A DNA stretch of 5,472 nt, taken from positions 1 through 5,472 of the forward strand of contig JBJMWF010000428.1 of assembly GCA_045810265.1 (NCBI GenBank), read 5' to 3'. Below, one piece after another: positions 1-5,207 of the stretch. The notes under the pieces are model-generated. The model saw only the letters and a list, made by a program, of their open reading frames with translations. It did no database searches and was not told where the DNA came from. The position numbers were made by a program, and so were the translations under genes. How positions within the stretch are numbered: the stretch's first letter is position 1; each line of letters begins with the position of its first letter. This DNA is from Scleromatobacter sp045810265 (GTDB taxonomy: Bacteria > Pseudomonadota > Gammaproteobacteria > Burkholderiales > Burkholderiaceae_C).

Positions 1-18
1 CAGGTCTCGATCCCATCT

Positions 19-471
19 ATGCTGACCATCACAAAGCGACTCGAATTCGACGCCGGCCACCGCATCCCGCAGCACAAGAGCCAGTGCCGCAACCTGCATG
101 GCCATCGCTACGCCCTGGAGATCACGCTCGAGGGCGAGCCCATCGATGACCCGGCGTCGAGCGATCACGGCATGCTGATGGACTTCACCGACGTCAAGGC
201 GCTGGCCAAGGATCACCTGGTCGACCTGTGGGACCACGCCTTCCTGGTGCACGACGGCGACACGCTGATCCGCGACCTGCTGGCGCAGATTCCGGGCCAC
301 AAGACCGTGGTATTGAACCGCGTGCCGACGGCGGAGAACCTGGTCGCGATCGCGTTCGAGATCCTGGATCCGCTCTACACCGAGCGCTTCGGCAACCACC
401 TGAAGCTGCGCCGGCTGCGGCTGTACGAGGCGCCCACCAGCTGGGCCGACTGCGACCGTCAGCCGGCATGA
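19..471 (+). CDS. queD: 6-carboxy-5,6,7,8-tetrahydropterin synthase (QueD), 6-pyruvoyl-tetrahydropterin synthase family
   Basis: A 150-residue cytoplasmic zinc enzyme of the PTPS/QueD family. The family converts 7,8-dihydroneopterin triphosphate to 6-carboxytetrahydropterin, the second step toward preQ0 and the tRNA base queuosine. Seen in the sequence: FDAGHR at 10-15 (zinc ligand H14); C23 followed by H27 and H29 in CRNLHGHRY (catalytic Cys and the other two zinc ligands); MDF at 54-56; WDH at 71-73 (catalytic Asp/His pair); PTAEN at 103-107; and the substrate-binding Glu in LYEAP (E137). All key residues are present and the length is normal. ATG at 19 is the first possible start in frame; the 18 bases before it show no Shine-Dalgarno sequence. 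A stop in another frame at 23-25 would allow an overlapping upstream gene (queE is a common neighbour), but too little is visible to say. The gene ends at the hairpin just downstream. QueD is favoured over eukaryotic-type PTPS because of the bacterial motif spacing. Confidence 0.93.
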   Translation: MLTITKRLEFDAGHRIPQHKSQCRNLHGHRYALEITLEGEPIDDPASSDHGMLMDFTDVKALAKDHLVDLWDHAFLVHDGDTLIRDLLAQIPGHKTVVLNRVPTAENLVAIAFEILDPLYTERFGNHLKLRRLRLYEAPTSWADCDRQPA

Positions 472-502
472 AAAAGGGGCGCCGACATCGGCGCCCCTTC
501 TT
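471..502. terminator. bidirectional Rho-independent terminator between convergent genes
   Basis: A perfect 9-bp GC-rich stem (476-484 pairs with 489-497) closes a 4-nt loop. It is flanked by AAAAA on the left and TTCTT on the right, so it can terminate transcription from either side. It begins at the last base of the queD stop codon and lies 14 bp from the stop codon of the minus-strand low-complexity gene, which is where a shared terminator of convergent genes is expected. The T tract is interrupted by one C on the plus strand; on the minus strand it reads TTTTT, so termination may be stronger for the minus-strand gene. Confidence 0.85.
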
Positions 503-515
503 CATTGGCGGTGGC

Positions 516-1835
516 CTACTTCCTCGTCGCGGACGAGTCGCTGGCCTTGCCCTGGTCGGCGTTGTGCGTGTCCACCTTCGAGGTGGCCCCCAGCGCCCCG
601 GTGTTGTCGCCCGAGGAGGCCGACTGCTGCGTGCCCTGGCCGGGCGACGTCGTCGTGCCGGCGCCGGCGCTGCCGGTCAATCCTCCCGTGCCGCCCAGCG
701 AGTGCAGGTCGTTCGACCCGCCCAGGCCGCTGGAGCCGGTCGCGCTGCTGGCGGCCGCCGAGGAGGATGATCCGCCGGACGAGCCCTGGTTGTTGTCGCG
801 GTTGGAACGCCAGTTGTCGAAGTCCTGCGAGAAGCGCTGGTAGCGGTGCTGGCGCCACTCCTGGTAGTCGCGGTCCAGCTTGCTCAGCTGTTCGGTGCGC
901 CACTGGTGGTAGTCCGGGTCGTGGTGCCAGGACTGCGTGCCACCCTGGCCTTGCTGCCAGTTGCCCTGGTTGCCCTGGAAGTTCGATGACTGGCCGCCGC
1001 GGCCGCCCTGGTAGCCGCCGCCCGAGGATTGGCCTTGGCCGGCTCCGAAGTCCTGGTTGCCGCGACCGAAATCATTGCCGCTGCGCGAGCCGTAGCTGCC
1101 GGCGTTCCAGTCGCCACCGCCGTAGTTGCCCGAACCGTACCCCTGGTCGGGGCCATAGTTGCTCGATCCGTAGCCGCCGGTGGAGTCGCTGCGCGCGTCA
1201 TACCCCTGGCTGTATCCGCCGCCGAAGCGCTGCCGGCTCTGGCCGCCCTGGTCATAGCTGCCACCCTGGCCGAAGCTGCCTTGGCCGAAGCCGCCGCCCT
1301 GGCCATAGCGGCCCTGGCTGGACAGCGTGCCGTAGTTGTCGCGCTGACTGCCATAGTTGCCAAAATTGCCGCTCTCGGTGATGCCGCGGTTGCCGTAGTC
1401 GTTGTCGGCGGCCTGGCCGCCGAAACTGCCTTGTCCGCCGCCATAGCCACCGTAGCCGCTCTGGCTGCCTTGATCGCCGAAGCCGCCTTGGCTGCTCCCG
1501 TATCCACCGCGGCCGCCCTGGCCGCCGAAATTGCCTTGGCCACCTCGGCTGCGATCCTCGCCACCGGAGCGATAGCCGCCCGACGAGCCCTGCTGTTCGC
1601 GCCAGTTGTCGCCTTGCTGGCCGCGGCCGTACTCGTATTGATCCTGGTGGCCGCGCGAGCCGCCCTGGTCGCTGTAGCCGCCCTGCTGTCCACCACCCTG
1701 CTGGCTGCCGTAGCGACCGCTGGACGACGATTGATCCTGCTGCGAGTTCGAAGGGTCTCGCGCGTCGCCTTGTCCCTGCTGCCACGCGCCCGACTGCTGG
1801 CCGAAGGTGCTGCGTCCATTGTCGTGTTGAGCCAT
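516..1835 (-). CDS. Gly/Gln/Ser/Tyr-rich low-complexity protein with D[YF]xxWR repeats, function unknown
   Basis: A 439-residue hydrophilic protein that I cannot assign to a named family. Residues 1-300 are low-complexity: by hand count 98 Gly, 47 Gln, 21 Tyr, 11 Phe, 19 Arg, no Lys and no Cys, with recurring QG[SN]FG and GYG units and RGG triplets at 97, 109 and 279. Residues 306-343 hold three 15-residue repeats with D-[YF]-x-x-W-R (W312, W327, W342), probably helical. Residues 345-439 are a Ser/Gly/Thr/Ala tail without aromatics. There is no signal peptide or membrane segment. The start is set at ATG 1835 because AAAGGA lies 7 nt upstream; the frame stays open for 29 more codons to 1922, but that extension is Arg-rich and unlike the rest. 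Codon use is coherent and the gene ends at a shared terminator, which argues for a real gene. A hydrophilin-like stress role or condensate formation is inference. An alternative is a surface or matrix protein, but no export signal is visible. Confidence 0.82.
   Translation of the reverse strand: MAQHDNGRSTFGQQSGAWQQGQGDARDPSNSQQDQSSSSGRYGSQQGGGQQGGYSDQGGSRGHQDQYEYGRGQQGDNWREQQGSSGGYRSGGEDRSRGGQGNFGGQGGRGGYGSSQGGFGDQGSQSGYGGYGGGQGSFGGQAADNDYGNRGITESGNFGNYGSQRDNYGTLSSQGRYGQGGGFGQGSFGQGGSYDQGGQSRQRFGGGYSQGYDARSDSTGGYGSSNYGPDQGYGSGNYGGGDWNAGSYGSRSGNDFGRGNQDFGAGQGQSSGGGYQGGRGGQSSNFQGNQGNWQQGQGGTQSWHHDPDYHQWRTEQLSKLDRDYQEWRQHRYQRFSQDFDNWRSNRDNNQGSSGGSSSSAAASSATGSSGLGGSNDLHSLGGTGGLTGSAGAGTTTSPGQGTQQSASSGDNTGALGATSKVDTHNADQGKASDSSATRK
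830..930 (-). repeat. segment encoding the D[YF]xxWR 15-residue tandem repeats
   Basis: This stretch encodes roughly residues 302-335 and continues into 336-344 of the low-complexity protein. The repeat is a protein-level one of period 15: DPDYHQW, DRDYQEW and SQDFDNW align, each followed by R, with aromatic residues at 309/312, 324/327 and 339/342. It is the only part of the protein rich in charged residues and containing Leu (L317, L320), so it is the likely folded or helical element. The DNA copies have diverged, so selection on the protein is more likely than recent duplication. Confidence 0.6.
1413..1538 (-). repeat. pair of 21-bp near-identical direct repeats inside the low-complexity gene
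   Basis: The 21-base stretch at 1413-1433 recurs at 1518-1538 with one difference (C/T in the middle). The copies encode QGSFGGQ and QGNFGGQ on the minus strand. A shorter related copy lies near 1266-1283 (QGSFGQ). They are the clearest of many imperfect GC-rich repeats in this gene and could support slippage or recombination that changes its length. Confidence 0.7.
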
Positions 1836-1987
1836 TTGATTGTCCTTTGCTCCATGGGTTGACCGGCGGCGTCGGTGCGGCGCATCGCTGCGCTGGGCCG
1901 ACGTCGTCCGGAATCGCGGCAACGGCGATGCCCCGTAGAGCGGGGCTCATATACAAAGAACGATGGCGCGAAAGGGTCACGCGCGCA
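1836..1987 (-). promoter_or_regulatory. upstream region of the low-complexity gene, with hairpin and weak -10 candidate
   Basis: A 152-bp gap between the transporter stop and the start at 1835. It is the most AT-rich spot nearby around 1947-1960 and contains TATATG on the minus strand (1953-1948), a 4-of-6 match to a -10 box, with no convincing -35 box. Just downstream a 6-bp hairpin (1930-1935 pairs with 1941-1946, loop of 5) would fall near the start of the transcript, or could act as a T-tract-less stem after the transporter gene. The ribosome binding site is AAAGGA 7 nt before the ATG. That this is a promoter rather than an operon spacer is inference. Confidence 0.35.
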
Positions 1988-3202
1988 TCATGCGGGCACG
2001 GCGTGCGCAGGCGCGGAGGTGCGCGCGCGAGGCAGCGCCAGCGCGATGGCCGCGGCGCCGAGGCCCACCGCCAGCGAGCCCAGGTACATCCAGGTGTAGG
2101 CGTGGAAGTGGTCGAACGCCCAGCCGCCAAGCGCCGGGCCCAGTGCCATGCCCAGCCCGGACGTGAGCGTCAGGCCGCCCAGCACGCTGCCCATGATCTC
2201 CGGCGCGAAATAGCTGCGCGCGAGCGCGGCATAGAGCGGCATGACGCCACCGTAGGCCATGCCGAAGACGAAGGCCGTGGCATAGAAATCGTCGACGCCG
2301 CGCGCGAGCACGTAGGAGCCGGCCGCGATCGCCTGCACCAGCAGGCCGGCGACGATCATGCGCTTGACGCCCAGCCGGTCGCCCAGGAAGCCGAACAACA
2401 GGCGACCCAGCAGGCCCGCGAATCCCTCGACGCTGTAGATGGTGACCGCCGTCATCGCCGACAGCCCGCAGCCGAGCGCGTAGCTGATGGTGTGGAAGAT
2501 CGGGCCGGCGTGCGTCGCGCAGCAGGCGAAATAGGTGGCCGCCAGCACGATGAACGGCCGCGACCGCATGGCCTGTCCGGCGGCCTGCTTGAGCGCCGGC
2601 GCCCCCAGGCCGCCGGCGTCGACCGCGGCCGGCATGTGCGGCGGGCGCCGGATGCACCATGCCGCCGGCACCAGCAGCACGACGACCGCGATCGCGAGAA
2701 TCAGCTCGGCCGTCCGCCAGCCGTGGCGCGCCACCAGCGCGGTGGCGAACGGCGACACGGTCATGGGCGCGACGCCGATGCCCGACGACACCAGCGAGAC
2801 CGCCAGCGCCCGATGCTTGTCGAACCACAGCGTGACGGTGGACATCAGCGGCACCATCAGGCTGCCCGCGGCGATGCCGATGAACAGTCCGTAGACCGCC
2901 TGGAATTGCAGCAGGGTGGTCGTCCGGCTGGCGAGCGCCATCCCCGCGCCCAGCAGCAGCACACCCATCAGCAGGATCGTGCGCGGGCCATGGCGGTCGC
3001 TGAGCCTGCCCCAGAAGAACGAGCCGATGCCCATCGTCAGGAAATTGAGCGTCATCGCAAAGCCGATGCCGCCGCGCGACCAGCCGGTGTCGGCCGATAT
3101 CGGCGCGAGGAACACGGGCAGCGCGAGCAGGGCGCCCATCGCCATCCAGGTCATCAGCGCGCCGGCCGCGACGATGACCCATCCATAGTGCAGTTTCGCC
3201 AT
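1988..3202 (-). CDS. major facilitator superfamily (MFS) transporter, OFA/monocarboxylate-type
   Basis: A 404-residue inner-membrane protein of MFS size with about twelve hydrophobic segments. Seen: the N-terminal HYGWVIVAAGALMT opening; motif A after TM2 (G65-R-L-S-D69-R70-H-G-P-R74); its second-half copy (G271-F-L-G-D275-R276-L-G278-V-K280-R281); WFDKHRALAVSLVSSGIG near 126-143, typical of TM4/TM5 in oxalate/formate and monocarboxylate carriers; and a polar central loop near 184-214. These carriers usually move small organic anions with protons or by exchange; the substrate cannot be read from the sequence. The start at 3202 is supported by a strong AGGAGGA 7 nt upstream. A 25-nt-longer frame exists in another phase and is not used. 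A 97-bp gap separates it from the upstream hydrolase gene and 152 bp from the next gene, so it may be its own unit. No neighbour identifies its cargo. Confidence 0.92.
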   Translation of the reverse strand: MAKLHYGWVIVAAGALMTWMAMGALLALPVFLAPISADTGWSRGGIGFAMTLNFLTMGIGSFFWGRLSDRHGPRTILLMGVLLLGAGMALASRTTTLLQFQAVYGLFIGIAAGSLMVPLMSTVTLWFDKHRALAVSLVSSGIGVAPMTVSPFATALVARHGWRTAELILAIAVVVLLVPAAWCIRRPPHMPAAVDAGGLGAPALKQAAGQAMRSRPFIVLAATYFACCATHAGPIFHTISYALGCGLSAMTAVTIYSVEGFAGLLGRLLFGFLGDRLGVKRMIVAGLLVQAIAAGSYVLARGVDDFYATAFVFGMAYGGVMPLYAALARSYFAPEIMGSVLGGLTLTSGLGMALGPALGGWAFDHFHAYTWMYLGSLAVGLGAAAIALALPRARTSAPAHAVPA

Positions 3203-3207
3203 GTCGG

Positions 3208-3217
3208 AATCCTCCTG
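3208..3217 (-). promoter_or_regulatory. strong Shine-Dalgarno of the MFS gene
   Basis: On the minus strand the sequence reads CAGGAGGATTCCGAC directly before the ATG, a near-perfect anti-SD match with about 7 nt spacing. It is the strongest ribosome binding site in the window and fixes the transporter start at 3202. Confidence 0.8.
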
Positions 3218-3283
3218 TTCCTCTCACGACGAACGGACAGCGTTGATTTCGACGGGGCGGCCGCCGGATGCGAACTTTTATCT

Positions 3284-3298
3284 GATCGGACGCCGATC
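3284..3298. promoter_or_regulatory. 15-bp inverted repeat between hydrolase and transporter genes
   Basis: GATCGG and CCGATC flank a 3-nt centre. It starts 1-2 bases after the hydrolase stop codon and lies about 80 bp before the transporter start. Next to it on the minus strand is AGATAAAAG, the only AT-rich patch in the gap. It could be an operator for the transporter promoter or a weak stem at the hydrolase transcript end; there is no T tract, so a Rho-independent terminator is unlikely. No regulator gene is visible to pair with it. Confidence 0.3.
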
Positions 3299-3299
3299 G

Positions 3300-4181
3300 C
3301 TATGCGCTGCGAAGCGCCGACTCGGTGCCAGGCATGCTCGCGCGCGGTTCGCCGGCAGCTGCCGCGGTGAACTCGCGCATCTCGTGCGAGCAGAAGATAT
3401 CCATGCGGGTGCCCTGCTCCTGCTTCAAGGCGCGCAGTCGCGCCTGGTTGTCACGGCGCGCCGAACGGTCCTTGTCCATGAGCCACTGGTACATGGTCAG
3501 GCCGGGGGTGCAGCGTGGCCGGTGGGCGTCGAGTTCGCGGTGGTCGAAGTAGGCGTCGCCGGCCAGCAGTGTCCAGCGGTCGTCGCCGCGCACGGCCACG
3601 CCGGCATGGCCGAAGGTGTGGCCGGGCAGGGGCACGAGCAGGATGTCGGGCGGCAGCCCCGCCAGCTCGCGCACGCAGTCGAAGCCGAACCAGGCCTGGC
3701 CGCCGCCGGGCTCGTAGGTTCGCCAGCGGGGCCGGGTCGACCATTGCTGGGGCCGGAAACGCTGTCGGTCCAGCCAGGTCTTCTGCAGCATGGCGTAGTC
3801 GCGCTCGCGCCGCATCATGTGCACGGTGGCGTGCGGGAAGTCGTCGAGGCCGCCGGCATGGTCGAAGTCCAGGTGCGTGAGCACGATGTGGCGCACGTCC
3901 TGTGCGCGCCATCCGAGTCGTTCGACCTGTCGGATCGCGGTCATGTCCTCGCGGAAATCCGGGCTCAGCAGGCTCAGGAAGAAGGCGCTCAGGCGCTGCC
4001 GCGGGTTCGCCACGTCGCGCAGCCCGAAACCCGTGTCGACCAGCACCAGCCCGTCGGGCCCCTCCACCAGGAGGCAGTGGCAGGCCAGGCGCGCGCGACA
4101 GGCGATGCAGCCGGTGACACCATCCATCAGCCGGCCGCCCAGCGGGCACGAAGAGATGCAGTTCAGGTGGTGGATGCGCAT
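3300..4181 (-). CDS. metallo-beta-lactamase-fold hydrolase (lactonase/glyoxalase II-like)
   Basis: A 293-residue cytoplasmic protein with the MBL fold: LVDTGFG near 47-53, the metal motif THLDFDHAGG (102-111), PGHTFGH (186-192), GDAYF (208-212) and a late His in FCSHE (H266). Likely metal ligands are H103, D107, H108, H188, D209 and H266. The second position of the usual HxHxDH motif is Asp (D105), so the site is HxDxDH. The first 36 residues carry six Cys (8, 12, 25, 28, 34, 36), including a CxxC. Relatives include quorum-quenching lactonases and other ester or lactone hydrolases; the substrate here is unknown. The frame is open back to 4397, but MRIHHLNC at 4181 is chosen because GGAG lies 5 nt upstream and the longer version would overlap the foldase gene with Gly/Arg-rich sequence. 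It starts 62 nt after the foldase stop without a visible terminator, so co-transcription with the lipase genes is plausible. Confidence 0.88.
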   Translation of the reverse strand: MRIHHLNCISSCPLGGRLMDGVTGCIACRARLACHCLLVEGPDGLVLVDTGFGLRDVANPRQRLSAFFLSLLSPDFREDMTAIRQVERLGWRAQDVRHIVLTHLDFDHAGGLDDFPHATVHMMRRERDYAMLQKTWLDRQRFRPQQWSTRPRWRTYEPGGGQAWFGFDCVRELAGLPPDILLVPLPGHTFGHAGVAVRGDDRWTLLAGDAYFDHRELDAHRPRCTPGLTMYQWLMDKDRSARRDNQARLRALKQEQGTRMDIFCSHEMREFTAAAAGEPRASMPGTESALRSA

Positions 4182-4243
4182 GCCAGCTCCCAGGGGTGAG
4201 CGCGTGCCGCAGCAATTCGCTTTCCCCGGCAGCGCGCCGCGCT

Positions 4244-5206
4244 TCAGCCCTCGTACGCCGCCAGTCGGCGCTGCTCCTCGGGCGTGAACAGCCGGTTGCG
4301 CAGGTCGCCCACCGCCGCGGCATGGTCCGCCTCGCTCGCGGGCGTCGACAACGCCGCCGCACGCTGCGCCAGGTAGGCCGCGATGCGGGCCTTCCACGCC
4401 GTCTCCTCGCGATCGACGTCCGCCAGCCGGTTGGCCGCGTCGGGTGACGTGGCCGCGGCGCGCATGCGGTAAACGTCGTCCTCGCTGCCACCCTGCGCGC
4501 GGATCTGCTGCGCGGCCTCTTCCAGCCGCACGACGGCCAGCGGCGCCTCGCGCTGCGCGCGCACGCTCGCGGGCAGCTGCGCGTCGAGCGCGGCCAGGCG
4601 GTCGTGGCGTTGCCGCGCGTCGAGTGCGGGATCCTGCTCGATGGCCATGCGCGCGAGCGCGGCCGAGGCCTCTGCGTCCTGCGGGCCGAACAGCGCCTGC
4701 GATTCGGCTTCGCTGAACCAGGTGGCTCGCAGCGCGAGCATCAGGCGCAGGCCCTCGCGCAGGGTGTCCACGCTGCGGGCCGCCGCCTTGGCCGGCCGCT
4801 GCGATTTCAGCGCCGTCTTGAACTGCAGGTAGCGCGCAAACAGATCCTTGGCCTGGCGCGCGGCGGTCGCTGCCAGCCGGCCGTCGAGGTCGTGTTCGAC
4901 CTGCGCCTGGATCGCGGCGATCGGGAGTTCACCGACGGTGGTCAGGTAGTAGTCGAACAGGCGGATCAGCGCCGGCTCGAGCACCAGCGTGTCGTCGGCG
5001 CGCGCGGTCGCGCCGCCGTCCGGGGTGCTGCCGGCCAGCGACGACGCCACGGGCGCCGGCGCGGCCACGAGCGCCGGCGCGGCCATCGGCGCCGGGTCGG
5101 CCGCAGTTGGCGCCGCGGCGGGCGCCCCTTGCAGGGCGATCACGAACAGCGCCGTCGCCGCGACCACGCCCGCCACCCACGTCATGGGTAACTGGCGCGC
5201 GCGCAT
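4244..5206 (-). CDS. lifO: lipase-specific foldase (lipase chaperone, Lif family)
   Basis: A 320-residue inner-membrane-anchored steric chaperone. The family folds the cognate lipase in the periplasm before type II secretion. Seen: an N-terminal membrane anchor (about 9-26) after a short Arg-containing cytoplasmic tip; an Ala/Pro-rich flexible linker (about 27-70); the Lif signature IRLFDYYLTTVGE at 81-93; and a long, mostly helical, Ala/Arg/Gln-rich domain to the end, with the C-terminal LFTPEEQRRLAAYE typical of the family. The length is slightly below the roughly 340-350 residues I recall for Burkholderia foldases. Compared with the published RxxFDY(F/C)L(S/T)A consensus, Tyr replaces F/C, Thr replaces the final Ala, and the Arg sits one residue closer to the Phe. 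ATG 5206 lies 1 nt after the lipase stop with only a weak GGGG upstream, which suggests translational coupling. M8 is a less likely start, since it would remove the positive tip. Confidence 0.93.
   Translation of the reverse strand: MRARQLPMTWVAGVVAATALFVIALQGAPAAAPTAADPAPMAAPALVAAPAPVASSLAGSTPDGGATARADDTLVLEPALIRLFDYYLTTVGELPIAAIQAQVEHDLDGRLAATAARQAKDLFARYLQFKTALKSQRPAKAAARSVDTLREGLRLMLALRATWFSEAESQALFGPQDAEASAALARMAIEQDPALDARQRHDRLAALDAQLPASVRAQREAPLAVVRLEEAAQQIRAQGGSEDDVYRMRAAATSPDAANRLADVDREETAWKARIAAYLAQRAAALSTPASEADHAAAVGDLRNRLFTPEEQRRLAAYEG
5053..5088 (-). repeat. 18-bp tandem duplication in the foldase linker
   Basis: Two adjacent 18-bp units (5053-5070 and 5071-5088) are identical over their first 15 bases. 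They encode the 6-residue units AAPAPV and AAPALV in the Ala/Pro linker between membrane anchor and chaperone domain. In-frame expansion here would only lengthen the tether. Confidence 0.75.
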
Positions 5207-5207
5207 C

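Noticed and set aside
516..1835. Tandem repeats read as a CRISPR array or satellite
   Set aside because: Repeats are imperfect, of irregular spacing and in phase with codons; no constant repeat/spacer pattern.
1029..1862. 277-codon open frame on the plus strand, Ala/Val-rich and apparently hydrophobic
   Set aside because: It is the antisense of the Gly/Gln/Ser codons of the low-complexity gene. Its Ala/Val/Leu runs follow from complementing GGC/CAG/AGC codons, and no ribosome binding site or family motif is visible.
1252..1885. All three minus-strand frames are open over this stretch, suggesting overlapping coding
   Set aside because: Repetitive GC-rich codons lack the T-start triplets needed for stops. 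The two extra frames give Arg/Ala/Thr or Arg/Gln-rich junk without motifs, whereas the chosen frame has a ribosome binding site, a stop near a terminator and a structured repeat segment.
1977..3227. 416-codon minus-strand frame overlapping the MFS gene
   Set aside because: It is a phase-shifted reading rich in Arg/Gly/Ala with no membrane segments; the 404-residue frame has the MFS motifs.
1847..3370. 507-codon plus-strand open frame rich in Arg, His and Gln
   Set aside because: It lies opposite the MFS gene, whose motifs and strong ribosome binding site are convincing. The composition is typical of antisense frames in high-GC DNA.
4182..4243. Terminator between foldase and hydrolase genes
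   Set aside because: GC-rich with short self-complementary bits but no stem of useful length followed by a T tract.
4182..4397. 72-codon N-terminal extension of the MBL hydrolase
   Set aside because: It would overlap the foldase gene, has Gly/Arg-rich antisense-like composition, and the internal ATG at 4181 has a ribosome binding site and a family-like start.
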